From assembly GCA_902623585.1 (NCBI GenBank), contig CACNUO010000007.1, positions 1 through 48,327 on the forward strand: a DNA stretch of 48,327 nucleotides, written 5' to 3'. Shown here piece after piece: positions 25,307 through 33,174 of this stretch (its first letter is position 1; every line of letters begins with the position of its first letter). This stretch comes from an uncultured Alphaproteobacteria bacterium. Its GTDB lineage: Bacteria; Pseudomonadota; Alphaproteobacteria; HIMB59; GCA-002718135. The notes below the pieces were generated by a model, which was given only the letters and a program-made list of their open reading frames with translations, was not told the origin of the DNA and did not search any database. Position numbers and translations under genes: made by a program.

Positions 25307-26215
25307 ATGATCATTTGCGCAGGATCAATATTTACAGATTACATAAGTAGGATTAATAAATTTCCAAAAAAACCAATTAAAGTTTTATCTAGAGGTATTG
25401 ATAAAAGATTAGGTGGTTCAGCAGCAGTATCGGCATTTACTGCAAAAATTTTGGGATCTGAATCAAAATTCATAGGAAAATTTGGAGATGATGATTCATC
25501 AGTCTTTTTAAAAAATGAATTAAAAAAATTTTCTATAAATACTAGTAAATCAATTTTTATTAAAAAATGTCAGTCTTCGCAAAGCTTTGTAATTGAGGAT
25601 ACAAAAGGTGAAAGATTACTAGCAGCATATAATGATCCAAAATTACTTGATTATAAGAAAATACCCAAATTAAATTTTAAAAAAAAGGATATTTATTCAA
25701 TAGATATGAGATGGATAAATATGGCCTCTTATATTGCTATTAATACCAATAAAAAAAATATTAAATGTGTTGCTGATCTAGATAATTTTAAAAATTCTAA
25801 TAAAATTTCTGAAATTGTTCACAAAGCTTCGCACCCTATATTTTCTGAAGAAGGTTTGAAAACTTATAAAAAAAACATCAATATGCAAAAGGCTCTTTTT
25901 CAAATATTCAATGAAACAAATAAATTTGTTGCAGTTACTATGGGATCAAAAGGTGTTTATTGGGTTGAAAATAACTCATTATATCATTGTAATGTTCCAA
26001 AAGTAAAAACAGTTGAAACGAATTGTGCAGGAGATGTTTTTCATGGTGCTTTTGCAACAGCTCTATCATTAAATAAATCAAACTCTCAAAGTATTCAATT
26101 GGCAGCAGCTACTGCAACTTTAAAATGCATGAAAGCTGGAGGCGTATATTCAATACCAAATTTAAACAACGTAAAAAAGTTTTTAAAAAAATTAAAAATT
26201 AGAAAAATTAAATGA
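25307..26215 (+). CDS. PfkB-family sugar kinase, resembling sulfofructose kinase YihV
   Basis: A protein of 302 residues, PfkB length. It has GGSAA near residue 37, the KFGDDD stretch, and the catalytic ETNCAGDVFHGAF near 245, where Asp is the base (CAGD instead of the usual GAGD). Several segments recall E. coli YihV (6-deoxy-6-sulfofructose kinase): SSQSFVIEDTKGER, DMRW, FSEEGL and LKCMKAGG. In my manual alignment to the recalled YihV sequence, the sulfonate-binding Lys27 and Arg138 correspond to Lys25 and Arg135, while Asn109 falls on Ala107. Directly between comE and a 2-hydroxyacid dehydrogenase gene. Kinase identity is sure; sulfosugar specificity is a hypothesis. Confidence 0.87.
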   Translation: MIICAGSIFTDYISRINKFPKKPIKVLSRGIDKRLGGSAAVSAFTAKILGSESKFIGKFGDDDSSVFLKNELKKFSINTSKSIFIKKCQSSQSFVIEDTKGERLLAAYNDPKLLDYKKIPKLNFKKKDIYSIDMRWINMASYIAINTNKKNIKCVADLDNFKNSNKISEIVHKASHPIFSEEGLKTYKKNINMQKALFQIFNETNKFVAVTMGSKGVYWVENNSLYHCNVPKVKTVETNCAGDVFHGAFATALSLNKSNSQSIQLAAATATLKCMKAGGVYSIPNLNNVKKFLKKLKIRKIK

Positions 26216-27147
26216 CAAAAATTTTAATTACAGAATTTATAGATTCACAATCATTGCAAAATATAAATAAAAAATTTGATGTAATTTATAAAAAAGATGC
26301 CTGGCAAAATAAAGATTTTTTAGAGAGAGAAATTCAGAAATTTGATGGCATCATCGTAAGGAATAAAACAAGTTTAGATAAGAAAATTTTAATAAATGCG
26401 TCAAATTTAAAGTTTATAGGAAGATTAGGTGTTGGTCTTGATAATATAGATACAGAATACTGTAAAAAAAATAATATCATTGTTCAGCCAGCAACAGGTA
26501 TGAATTCTGACTCTGTTGCAGAATACGTTGTGAATTCCTCTCTTACATTATTAAAAAAAACTCACATTATTAAAGAACAAACTCTACAAGGAAAATGGCC
26601 AAGGACATCAATTGTTACAAAAGAACTTAAAGGAAAGATTCTTGGCCTAATAGGCTTTGGGGATATTTCAAAAAAAGTTTTAAATCTTGTAAATGTTTTT
26701 GATGTTAGCTGTATTGCATATGATCCTTTTATAACTTCGAAACAAATGGAGGTAGAAAATGTTAAGAAAGTTTCATTCGATGAAATTCTTAATTTGGCCG
26801 ACATAATTTCTATTCATGTCCCATTAAATAATGAAACAAAGTATCTATTTGACAGACAAGCTTTTATTAAAATGAAAAAACAACCAATTATAATTAATTC
26901 TTCTAGGGGTGGCGTCATCAATGAAAAAGACTTAATTGATGCTTATAAAAATAAATATATCTCTGGTTTCGCATTAGATGTTTTTGAAAATGAACCAGTA
27001 AATGAAGCATTTTATAACAATATTACAAATGATATGAATTGCATCTTAACACCTCACATTGCAGGTGTAACTGCTGAATCAAACGTTAGAGTAAGTAATT
27101 TTATAATTGATAAAACAAATAAATTTTTTGAAAATTTTAAAGATTAA
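26212..27147 (+). CDS. D-isomer 2-hydroxyacid dehydrogenase, candidate sulfolactate dehydrogenase
   Basis: This 311-residue SerA-like dehydrogenase has the NAD-binding LGLIGFGDIS (about 143-152, Ser in place of the third Gly), the catalytic Arg in NSSRGGVIN, Glu in DVFENEP and His in LTPHIAGV. There is no C-terminal regulatory ACT domain. (S)-sulfolactate dehydrogenase SlcC belongs to this family and makes sulfopyruvate, the substrate of ComDE encoded 1.5 kb upstream in the same operon. Phosphoglycerate or glyoxylate/hydroxypyruvate activity is the alternative. ATGA overlap with the kinase gene; the stop runs 11 bases into the convergent Gfo/Idh gene. Confidence 0.88.
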   Translation: MTKILITEFIDSQSLQNINKKFDVIYKKDAWQNKDFLEREIQKFDGIIVRNKTSLDKKILINASNLKFIGRLGVGLDNIDTEYCKKNNIIVQPATGMNSDSVAEYVVNSSLTLLKKTHIIKEQTLQGKWPRTSIVTKELKGKILGLIGFGDISKKVLNLVNVFDVSCIAYDPFITSKQMEVENVKKVSFDEILNLADIISIHVPLNNETKYLFDRQAFIKMKKQPIIINSSRGGVINEKDLIDAYKNKYISGFALDVFENEPVNEAFYNNITNDMNCILTPHIAGVTAESNVRVSNFIIDKTNKFFENFKD

Positions 27148-28225
27148 ATTCACTCATCTTAACCACACGATTTTCTTTTATTGATTTCTCTGCTGCTTCT
27201 CCAATAGCCACTGCATGAAGACCATCGTTTATAGAAACTTGTGGTTTTAAATTATTATTAATTGCTTTAATAAATTCTAAATGTTGATAATAAGTCGATC
27301 CATGATGTTGCCCAGCTGATAAAATTTTTTTATCTACCTCAACTAATTCTTTAATTGCATTTTTAGAGTTTCTTAAACCTATTCTAACTTCTGAAGAGTT
27401 TTTTCCTGATGCATCAGCTGGCACACCTGTTTCTATTTTACCCTTATCTCCAACAACACATAGCTCTTCTTGCATTTCTGAATTTTCTGCAAACATACAA
27501 AGTTCTAAAGAACTTCTTATTCCATTTTCAAAATCTAAAATTACAAATGCATTGTCCAATATATCAGGAACTTTTCCATTATAATTTTCATTAAGATGAT
27601 TTACACTTTGGTCACCACTTGCATATACTTGTGTAACTTCACTATTTGTAATTAGTCGCATTAAATCAAAAAAATGACAGCATTTTTCTACTAATGTTCC
27701 ACCGGTGTTTATTTGGAATCTATTCCAATCATCTACTTTTTTGAGAAATGGAAATCTATGTTCGCGAATTGAAAGCATTTTAAGTTTACCAATTTTATTA
27801 CTATCTATTTCTTGGATCATTTTTTGAACAGGTGGCATGTACCTATACTCCATAGCCACCCATATTACTGATGGATATGAAGTTGATAATTTTTTAATTT
27901 CAAGACAATCTTCTAATTTTGAACATAAGGGTTTTTCAATTAATAAATGTTTTTTTGTTTTTAACGCTTCTTTAATAATATCATGATGGGTAAAATTGGG
28001 AGTCGAAATAATAAAAGCATCCACTTCATTACTTTTAAAAATTTCATTATTATTTGAATAGATTTTAATATCATTTGAGATAAGATTTTTAGCTTTATTT
28101 ATTGAATTATCATTACTGTCTGAGATGGCAACTACTTCAGCTGAATCTATAAGATTAATATTTGAAATATGTTCACAGCCCATTAGTCCACTTCCAACAA
28201 TTCCATATTTAATTTTCGTTTTCAT
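27137..28225 (-). CDS. Gfo/Idh/MocA-family oxidoreductase
   Basis: This 362-residue dehydrogenase has KYGIVGSGLMGCEH (GxGxxG), LIEKPLCSK (about 93-101) and GGTLVEKCCHFFDLMR, where Lys and His take the place of the usual D-x-x-x-H arrangement of inositol dehydrogenase. The C-terminal half includes QHHGSTYYQHLEFI. The gene starts in an ATGA overlap with the fucose-isomerase-like gene upstream on the minus strand, so the two are co-translated. The pair faces the sulfonate-type operon. Substrate unknown; a sugar connected with the isomerase partner is likely. Confidence 0.86.
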   Translation of the reverse strand: MKTKIKYGIVGSGLMGCEHISNINLIDSAEVVAISDSNDNSINKAKNLISNDIKIYSNNNEIFKSNEVDAFIISTPNFTHHDIIKEALKTKKHLLIEKPLCSKLEDCLEIKKLSTSYPSVIWVAMEYRYMPPVQKMIQEIDSNKIGKLKMLSIREHRFPFLKKVDDWNRFQINTGGTLVEKCCHFFDLMRLITNSEVTQVYASGDQSVNHLNENYNGKVPDILDNAFVILDFENGIRSSLELCMFAENSEMQEELCVVGDKGKIETGVPADASGKNSSEVRIGLRNSKNAIKELVEVDKKILSAGQHHGSTYYQHLEFIKAINNNLKPQVSINDGLHAVAIGEAAEKSIKENRVVKMSEFNL

Positions 28226-29595
28226 GTTGTGTAAATTGGAATATTTAATTGCGCACTTAGTTTTTTTATTTCTGAATATACATCTCCATATGTGAATGCT
28301 AGATGATGTTCGATACCAGACGTGAATAATCTAACTAATTTTTGATAGGTATTTGTTTGAAATTTCACAACACCCGAAGTACCTGAAAATGAATTTTTTT
28401 TATCTAAAACTTCACCTTTAATAACAATAAATTTTAATTTATTTTCTGATTTTGAAACTCTAAATATCGTTATTTTTCCAGGTCTAAATGCAAAATCATG
28501 TAGCAAAGCTTTCCTTCTATTAGAATGTACAGTTGCACTTGCTGTATTTTTTTTTGCCATACTAATTGGAGCTAATCCACAATGCCAAAAAACTAAAGTA
28601 TCAGTTTTGGGATCGCAATCAACAACATCTACTAAAAGTGAAGGTCTGTTATTTATCTTATTTAAAATATCGCAACTTATACTTCCTAATACATCAGCTT
28701 CACATGCACTGCTAACTCCCTTTTCATTCATCATAGCCATTGGACCACATGATGCACATCCAAATTGAGTAAACATTTCAGGCCAACACTTAATTGCAAA
28801 AGTATCAATTTTGTTATCATTTTTTATTTTTTCTAACCCATGAAAAATTGAAATACTTTTATTTAATTCATTAGCATTCAACTTAGAGACTGATTTCAAA
28901 TCTTTTTTTATTTGATTTTTAGTTTTTGTAATATCTTTAGTGCTAACATTTTTAGAAATATTAAACAAAGTTTCTAATTTAATTTTCTTAAGACTATAAT
29001 TTAATTTTTTTTCTATTTCTCTATTATCATAATCACAGGTAAAAAATCCATCTGGTCTTTTTCCAACAAGTCCTAAATTCTTTTTTTTTGAAAAAATAAT
29101 GCCATCTTTCTTTTTAAAATTTTTTATTTTTTTCAATGTATTATTTTTTAAAATTTTTTTATTTTTTAAAAAATTATTAATTTTTTCCATTTCGAATAAT
29201 TTATTATTAATAAATATTGAAAATTCTGGCTTATATTTTAATTTGATTAAAGAATGCATAGCAAGATTTACACCACATAAAGAGTTCAATCTTAACCGCT
29301 TACCTGTTCTTGGCTCTTTAAAACTTATTAAATGTATTGGTTTATTAAATGTTTTAGCAAAGCTTGTTATAAATTTTGCATCAGTGAAAGTTGTTTGAGC
29401 AATGATATATTTGCTACAATTTAGTTTTTTAAAATATCTAATAGCTTTTTTCCCTGTTTCATCATCTGTAATTAATTCTTTAAAATGTGAGTATTTAATG
29501 TCTAAAATATCTATAAATTTTTCAAACCTTTTTTTATTATCTAAAGCATAATTTATATCAAATGTATCTCTTGCTAATGCTAAATAACCAATCAT
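28222..29595 (-). CDS. L-fucose isomerase-like protein (COG2407 type)
   Basis: This 457-residue protein is related to FucI/AraI-type ketol isomerases. The diagnostic C-terminal part contains IKCWPEMFTQFGCASCGP, VSSACEADVLGSIS (the Glu/Asp metal-ligand region) and DTLVFWHCGLAP with His. Residues about 130-180 are very Lys/Asn rich, which probably reflects AT pressure in a surface segment. Such proteins interconvert aldose and ketose, although many COG2407 members have no assigned substrate. The gene leads a two-gene minus-strand operon, divergent from a CUT1 importer. No Shine-Dalgarno sequence is visible. If the facing operon degrades a sulfosugar, this is a candidate for the aldose-ketose isomerase step. 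Confidence 0.78.
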   Translation of the reverse strand: MIGYLALARDTFDINYALDNKKRFEKFIDILDIKYSHFKELITDDETGKKAIRYFKKLNCSKYIIAQTTFTDAKFITSFAKTFNKPIHLISFKEPRTGKRLRLNSLCGVNLAMHSLIKLKYKPEFSIFINNKLFEMEKINNFLKNKKILKNNTLKKIKNFKKKDGIIFSKKKNLGLVGKRPDGFFTCDYDNREIEKKLNYSLKKIKLETLFNISKNVSTKDITKTKNQIKKDLKSVSKLNANELNKSISIFHGLEKIKNDNKIDTFAIKCWPEMFTQFGCASCGPMAMMNEKGVSSACEADVLGSISCDILNKINNRPSLLVDVVDCDPKTDTLVFWHCGLAPISMAKKNTASATVHSNRRKALLHDFAFRPGKITIFRVSKSENKLKFIVIKGEVLDKKNSFSGTSGVVKFQTNTYQKLVRLFTSGIEHHLAFTYGDVYSEIKKLSAQLNIPIYTT

Positions 29596-29612
29596 TGAAT
29601 TTTGATATGTTT

Positions 29613-29637
29613 ATAATATTTTTTAACAAAATATTAT
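29613..29637. promoter_or_regulatory. Inverted repeat in divergent promoter region
   Basis: ATAATATTTT (29613-29622) and AAAATATTAT (29628-29637) form a perfect 10-base dyad with a five-base spacer in the 138-base gap between the fucose-isomerase-like gene and the CUT1 binding-protein gene. A consensus -10 hexamer TATAAT at 29686-29691 lies 42 bases before the importer ATG with only a weak -35 (TTTCTG, 17 bases upstream). The all-A/T composition makes chance possible. Confidence 0.35.
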
Positions 29638-29733
29638 TATTTAATTTCAAAATTTGCCATTATTTCTGGGTTTTTATTGCTTGTATATAATAATTTAATA
29701 TGTTTAAGTCTGAAAAAAATTGGAGGATAAATT

Positions 29734-31011
29734 ATGAACTTTAAGTTTATTTTAAAAGCAATATCTGTAGCTTTAGTTTCATTCTCATTAACTTTAATTT
29801 CTGCAGTTTCTTTTGCTGCCACAGATGTACGTATTATGTGGTATGGAGATGGAGACAAAGAAAATGTGCCAATTGCAGCACAAATTGATGAGTTTAATGC
29901 AGCTAATCCAGATATAAATGTAATTTTAGATATTGTACCATATGATGCAATAATGAACACTCTACCTATCCAGCTTGCTGCTGGTGAAGGTCCTGACATT
30001 GCTCGTGTTACTGATCTTGGTGGATTAAACAAATATTATGCTGATATTACGCCTTATGTAGCTGATCCAAGTTACTATGAAAAAAGCTTCGGTCCTTTTT
30101 TAAATTGGTATCGTAAGCCTGGAGATACAACTTCAATTCATGGTTTCCATTCTACAATGACCGTTACTGGTCCATATGTAAATAAAACTCTATTTGAACA
30201 AGCTGGTGTAGATCTATTAGGCCCTGGTGCAACTTGGGAAGAATGGGCAGCAGTTTCAATTGAAGTAGCAGAAAAAACAGGTACTCCTATACCAATGGCT
30301 TGGGATAGATCAGGTCACCGTGTATCAGGCCCTGCGATTTCTATGGGTGCGAAATATTTTGATTCAAATGGTGATCCAAAATTAGTTGATGATGGATTAA
30401 AAGCTATGACTCAAATGCTTTATGACTGGCACCAAGCAGGTACAATGAGTAAAGATCTTTGGGGATCAGTTTCAGGATCTAAATATCATGCTCCAAATGA
30501 TTGGTGGAATGCTGCTGAGGTAGTTTTCATGATGAGTGGTTCATGGCAAATTGGAAGATTTGCAAATGAAGTAGGAGATGATTTTGATTGGTGGGCTGTA
30601 CCAGCTCCATGTGGTCCTGCTGCATGTACTGGAATGCCAGGTGGAAATGCACTATTAGCATTCAATGCTAATCCAGCTGTTGGAAAGGTAATGGATTATC
30701 TTTCTAGTAAAGAACAACTAAGTAGTTTTATTGGTCAAGTTCTTGCCATCCCTGGACACTTAGATCTACAAGTTGACTATCAAACTGATGATCCAAACGC
30801 AAAACATGCATTAAACACTTTTGCTGGCGCAGTGCCAACTATTGATCAAGTCGCTTTTGATCTTCAGGCACACGTTGACAACCGTATAATGTTTAACGCA
30901 ATTATCTCAAGATTAGGACAAGCTATTGTTGGTGAAATGACAATGGAAGAAGCTTGGACACGTATGGATGAAGATGTTGAAAAACAACTTAAAGAAAAAT
31001 ACGGCGGATAA
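29734..31011 (+). CDS. CUT1 sugar ABC transporter, periplasmic substrate-binding protein
   Basis: A protein of 425 residues with a Sec signal peptide ending at about residue 29 (VSFA). It is family 1 of solute-binding proteins: AAGEGPDIARVTDLG near 90, YRKPGDTTSIHGFHSTMTV, a central FMMSGSWQIGRF motif and PGGNALLAF. CGPAAC near residue 295 may form a disulfide. TTGGAGGA is a near-perfect ribosome binding site. The gene is followed by an intrinsic terminator and then by the permeases. It leads an operon that ends in a uronate isomerase gene, so a uronate or a sugar acid derivative is a reasonable ligand guess, not shown by sequence. Confidence 0.92.
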   Translation: MNFKFILKAISVALVSFSLTLISAVSFAATDVRIMWYGDGDKENVPIAAQIDEFNAANPDINVILDIVPYDAIMNTLPIQLAAGEGPDIARVTDLGGLNKYYADITPYVADPSYYEKSFGPFLNWYRKPGDTTSIHGFHSTMTVTGPYVNKTLFEQAGVDLLGPGATWEEWAAVSIEVAEKTGTPIPMAWDRSGHRVSGPAISMGAKYFDSNGDPKLVDDGLKAMTQMLYDWHQAGTMSKDLWGSVSGSKYHAPNDWWNAAEVVFMMSGSWQIGRFANEVGDDFDWWAVPAPCGPAACTGMPGGNALLAFNANPAVGKVMDYLSSKEQLSSFIGQVLAIPGHLDLQVDYQTDDPNAKHALNTFAGAVPTIDQVAFDLQAHVDNRIMFNAIISRLGQAIVGEMTMEEAWTRMDEDVEKQLKEKYGG

Positions 31012-31035
31012 TTACATCCAAAATAATAATAATAT

Positions 31036-31064
31036 AAAGCTGCTCATTTTGAGCAGCTTTTTTT
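31036..31064 (+). terminator. Intrinsic terminator between binding protein and permease genes
   Basis: A 10-base-pair stem AAAGCTGCTC / GAGCAGCTTT (31036-31045 with 31051-31060) around an ATTTT loop runs into a tract of seven T. The next ATG is 12 bases beyond and has no Shine-Dalgarno sequence. Read-through would be needed for permease expression. Confidence 0.92.
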
Positions 31065-31076
31065 CGAAATCATTTA

Positions 31077-32108
31077 ATGGAAAATATTAGAAATCAAACA
31101 AAAATTTTTTTCCTTAGAATTTTAAACATTCCCTTTGCATTTTTAATGCATGCTATTGATTTAATCATGTGGCCAATTCAAAAAATTATTGGAGTAAGAA
31201 ATATGCCATATATTTTTTTGCTTCCAAATTTAATTTTTTTTGGATTATTTGTAATAATCCCTCTTGGTGCAAACTTTTTCTTTTCATTATCATCTGGTGA
31301 CGAACTGTTATTTGCTGAGAGAGAACTTCCTACAACAAAACAATATGATCAGTTATTTGATTGTGAGAGTTATTTAAACCCAAATACATGTACAGAAGAT
31401 TTTTTTTGGAGAGGAGTTTATAACACTATATTCTTTGTTGTTTTTCAAGTTGGCTTAATGATTTTCTTTTCGGTTTTGACTGCCGTGATATTAAATAAGA
31501 AAATTATTGGCAGAGGCTTTTTTAGATCGGTATTTTTTTTCCCTGTTTTATTGTCACCAGTTGTTGTTGGTTTGATTTGGCAATGGATACTGCTAAAAAA
31601 TGGAGCTTTCAATGCAATAATTGAGTCTTATGGTGGAGACAAAATATCATTTTTAACGGATCCATCATGGGCTATGGCATCTGTAATCTTTGTATCAATA
31701 TGGGCTCATATGGGTTTTTACACTCTAATTGTATTAGCAGGTCTTCAAGCAATACCTCCAAATTTATATGAGGCAGCCGAGATGGATGGAACTAGCCGAG
31801 AAAGAATTTTCTTTCGAATAACTCTACCTCTTCTAATGCCAAATTTATTAGTTGTATTTATTCTTGCCTCAATAAAAGGTGTTCAAACATTTGATGAAAT
31901 ATATGTTTTAACTGGTGGGGGACCTGGAACATCTACATCATTGATTGTTCAATATATTTTTACCACAGGATTTGCTTCATCTGGATCTGTTCAAAATTTT
32001 GGTCTTGCAGCCGCCGCATCTATGGTTCTCGGTGTGGTACTTTTATTTTTAACACTTATGCAATTATATTTCAGTCGAAATAAAGAAAGTAAACATCAAG
32101 AAATCTAA
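31077..32108 (+). CDS. CUT1 sugar ABC transporter permease (MalF-like)
   Basis: This 343-residue permease has an N-terminal amphipathic/hydrophobic extension of some 45 residues before the usual first TM (PYIFLLPNLIFFGLFVIIPL, about 43-62). After a short periplasmic loop containing two Cys (FDCESYLNPNTC), five TM segments follow. The EAA loop is LYEAAEMDGTSRERIFFRITLPLL-like at about 228-250. The start codon lies just beyond the terminator and lacks a ribosome binding site, implying low expression relative to the binding protein. Two bases separate it from the second permease gene. Confidence 0.93.
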   Translation: MENIRNQTKIFFLRILNIPFAFLMHAIDLIMWPIQKIIGVRNMPYIFLLPNLIFFGLFVIIPLGANFFFSLSSGDELLFAERELPTTKQYDQLFDCESYLNPNTCTEDFFWRGVYNTIFFVVFQVGLMIFFSVLTAVILNKKIIGRGFFRSVFFFPVLLSPVVVGLIWQWILLKNGAFNAIIESYGGDKISFLTDPSWAMASVIFVSIWAHMGFYTLIVLAGLQAIPPNLYEAAEMDGTSRERIFFRITLPLLMPNLLVVFILASIKGVQTFDEIYVLTGGGPGTSTSLIVQYIFTTGFASSGSVQNFGLAAAASMVLGVVLLFLTLMQLYFSRNKESKHQEI

Positions 32109-32109
32109 T

Positions 32110-33174
32110 ATGTCTGAAACAACTTCAAGAATAATAAAAATTGCTACAAAAAAAAGATATAAAAATAAATATCATTGGACAGATTATTTTTCTTATTTTT
32201 ATTTATTTCTAGGTGTTCTTTTAATGTTTGGTCCTGTTGTGTGGTTAGGATTATCTTCATTAAAGACATTAGCAGGTATACAAGAATATCCTCCAACAAT
32301 TTTGCCACTTTCTCAAATTCAAGTTGATGTTGAAGGATACGACAAACCCTTGCCAATTTTTAATGTGACACAAGAAGATGGGTCAGTAAAGCAGTTAGCA
32401 CAAATTAAAAGAATTGGAATTAATGCTAAAATGGTTGATCCTCTAAACCCAGGAGAAACAGTAAAAGTACCGATTGATAAAAGAGAAAAAATAAGAGAAT
32501 TTAAAATTCAGTGGCAAAACTATGTTGATCCTTTAAGAAAGTATGATTTTTTACTCTATTTCAAAAACTCAACTTTCATTACTGTTGTAGCAACAATAAT
32601 AACGTTAATAATAAATTCAATGGCAGCATATGCACTTTCTATATATGAGTTTAGAGGGAAAAATTTTGCACTTGTTTTTGTTATAGGCACATTATTAATT
32701 CCATTAACGATAATTTTGGTTCCAGTTTTTTATGTTGTTGCAAACTTTGGAATGATAAATTCATTATGGGGTGTAATTCTTCCAGGTGCTGCAACACCAA
32801 CAGGAGTTTTTTTACTTCGTCAATATATGCTTACATTGCCTAGAGAGCTTATAGAAGCAGCAAGAATGGATCACGCAAGTGAATGGGCAATTTATTGGCG
32901 AGTTGTCCTACCTTTATCTATACCTGCTATTGCAGTTTTAGCAATTTTTTCCATCATGTGGAGATGGAATGATTTCTTATGGCCTTTAATAGTTTTATCA
33001 AAAAGTGAAGTTTATACATTGCAAATTGGATTAAATGCATTTCACGGAGAACTTACTAGTCAGTGGAATTATGTATTATCAATGACTATGGTAACCTTAT
33101 TACCTATAGCAATTATATTTGCTTACTTACAAAAATTTATAACAACAGGAATAGCAAGTACAGGTATGAAGTAA
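32110..33174 (+). CDS. CUT1 sugar ABC transporter permease (MalG-like) with periplasmic insert
   Basis: A protein of 354 residues, longer than typical MalG by about 70. TM1 (about 28-52) is followed by a hydrophilic insert from about 60 to 145 (strand-rich, with GYDKPLPIFNVTQEDGSV) before the conserved FKNSTFITVVAT. The EAA loop is at about 252-274 (LIEAARMDHASEWAIYWRVV), with His replacing the usual Gly after Asp. It overlaps the following dehydrogenase gene by one base. The insert may contact the binding protein or substrate. Confidence 0.92.
   Translation: MSETTSRIIKIATKKRYKNKYHWTDYFSYFYLFLGVLLMFGPVVWLGLSSLKTLAGIQEYPPTILPLSQIQVDVEGYDKPLPIFNVTQEDGSVKQLAQIKRIGINAKMVDPLNPGETVKVPIDKREKIREFKIQWQNYVDPLRKYDFLLYFKNSTFITVVATIITLIINSMAAYALSIYEFRGKNFALVFVIGTLLIPLTIILVPVFYVVANFGMINSLWGVILPGAATPTGVFLLRQYMLTLPRELIEAARMDHASEWAIYWRVVLPLSIPAIAVLAIFSIMWRWNDFLWPLIVLSKSEVYTLQIGLNAFHGELTSQWNYVLSMTMVTLLPIAIIFAYLQKFITTGIASTGMK

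Noticed and set aside
28860-29220. Low-complexity A/T-rich stretch as a repeat or recombination site
   Set aside because: It is the Lys/Asn-rich coding part of the fucose-isomerase-like gene with the frame intact; explained by AT bias.
29637-30032. 131-codon minus-strand reading frame opposite the CUT1 binding protein
   Set aside because: It lies antisense to a clear signal-peptide-bearing protein gene, has no recognisable domain, and mirrors its codon structure; a shadow frame.
33063-33173. Upstream ATG start for the dehydrogenase in the CUT1 operon
   Set aside because: Inside the permease coding region; the TAATG junction at 33172-33176 is the pattern used repeatedly in this genome.
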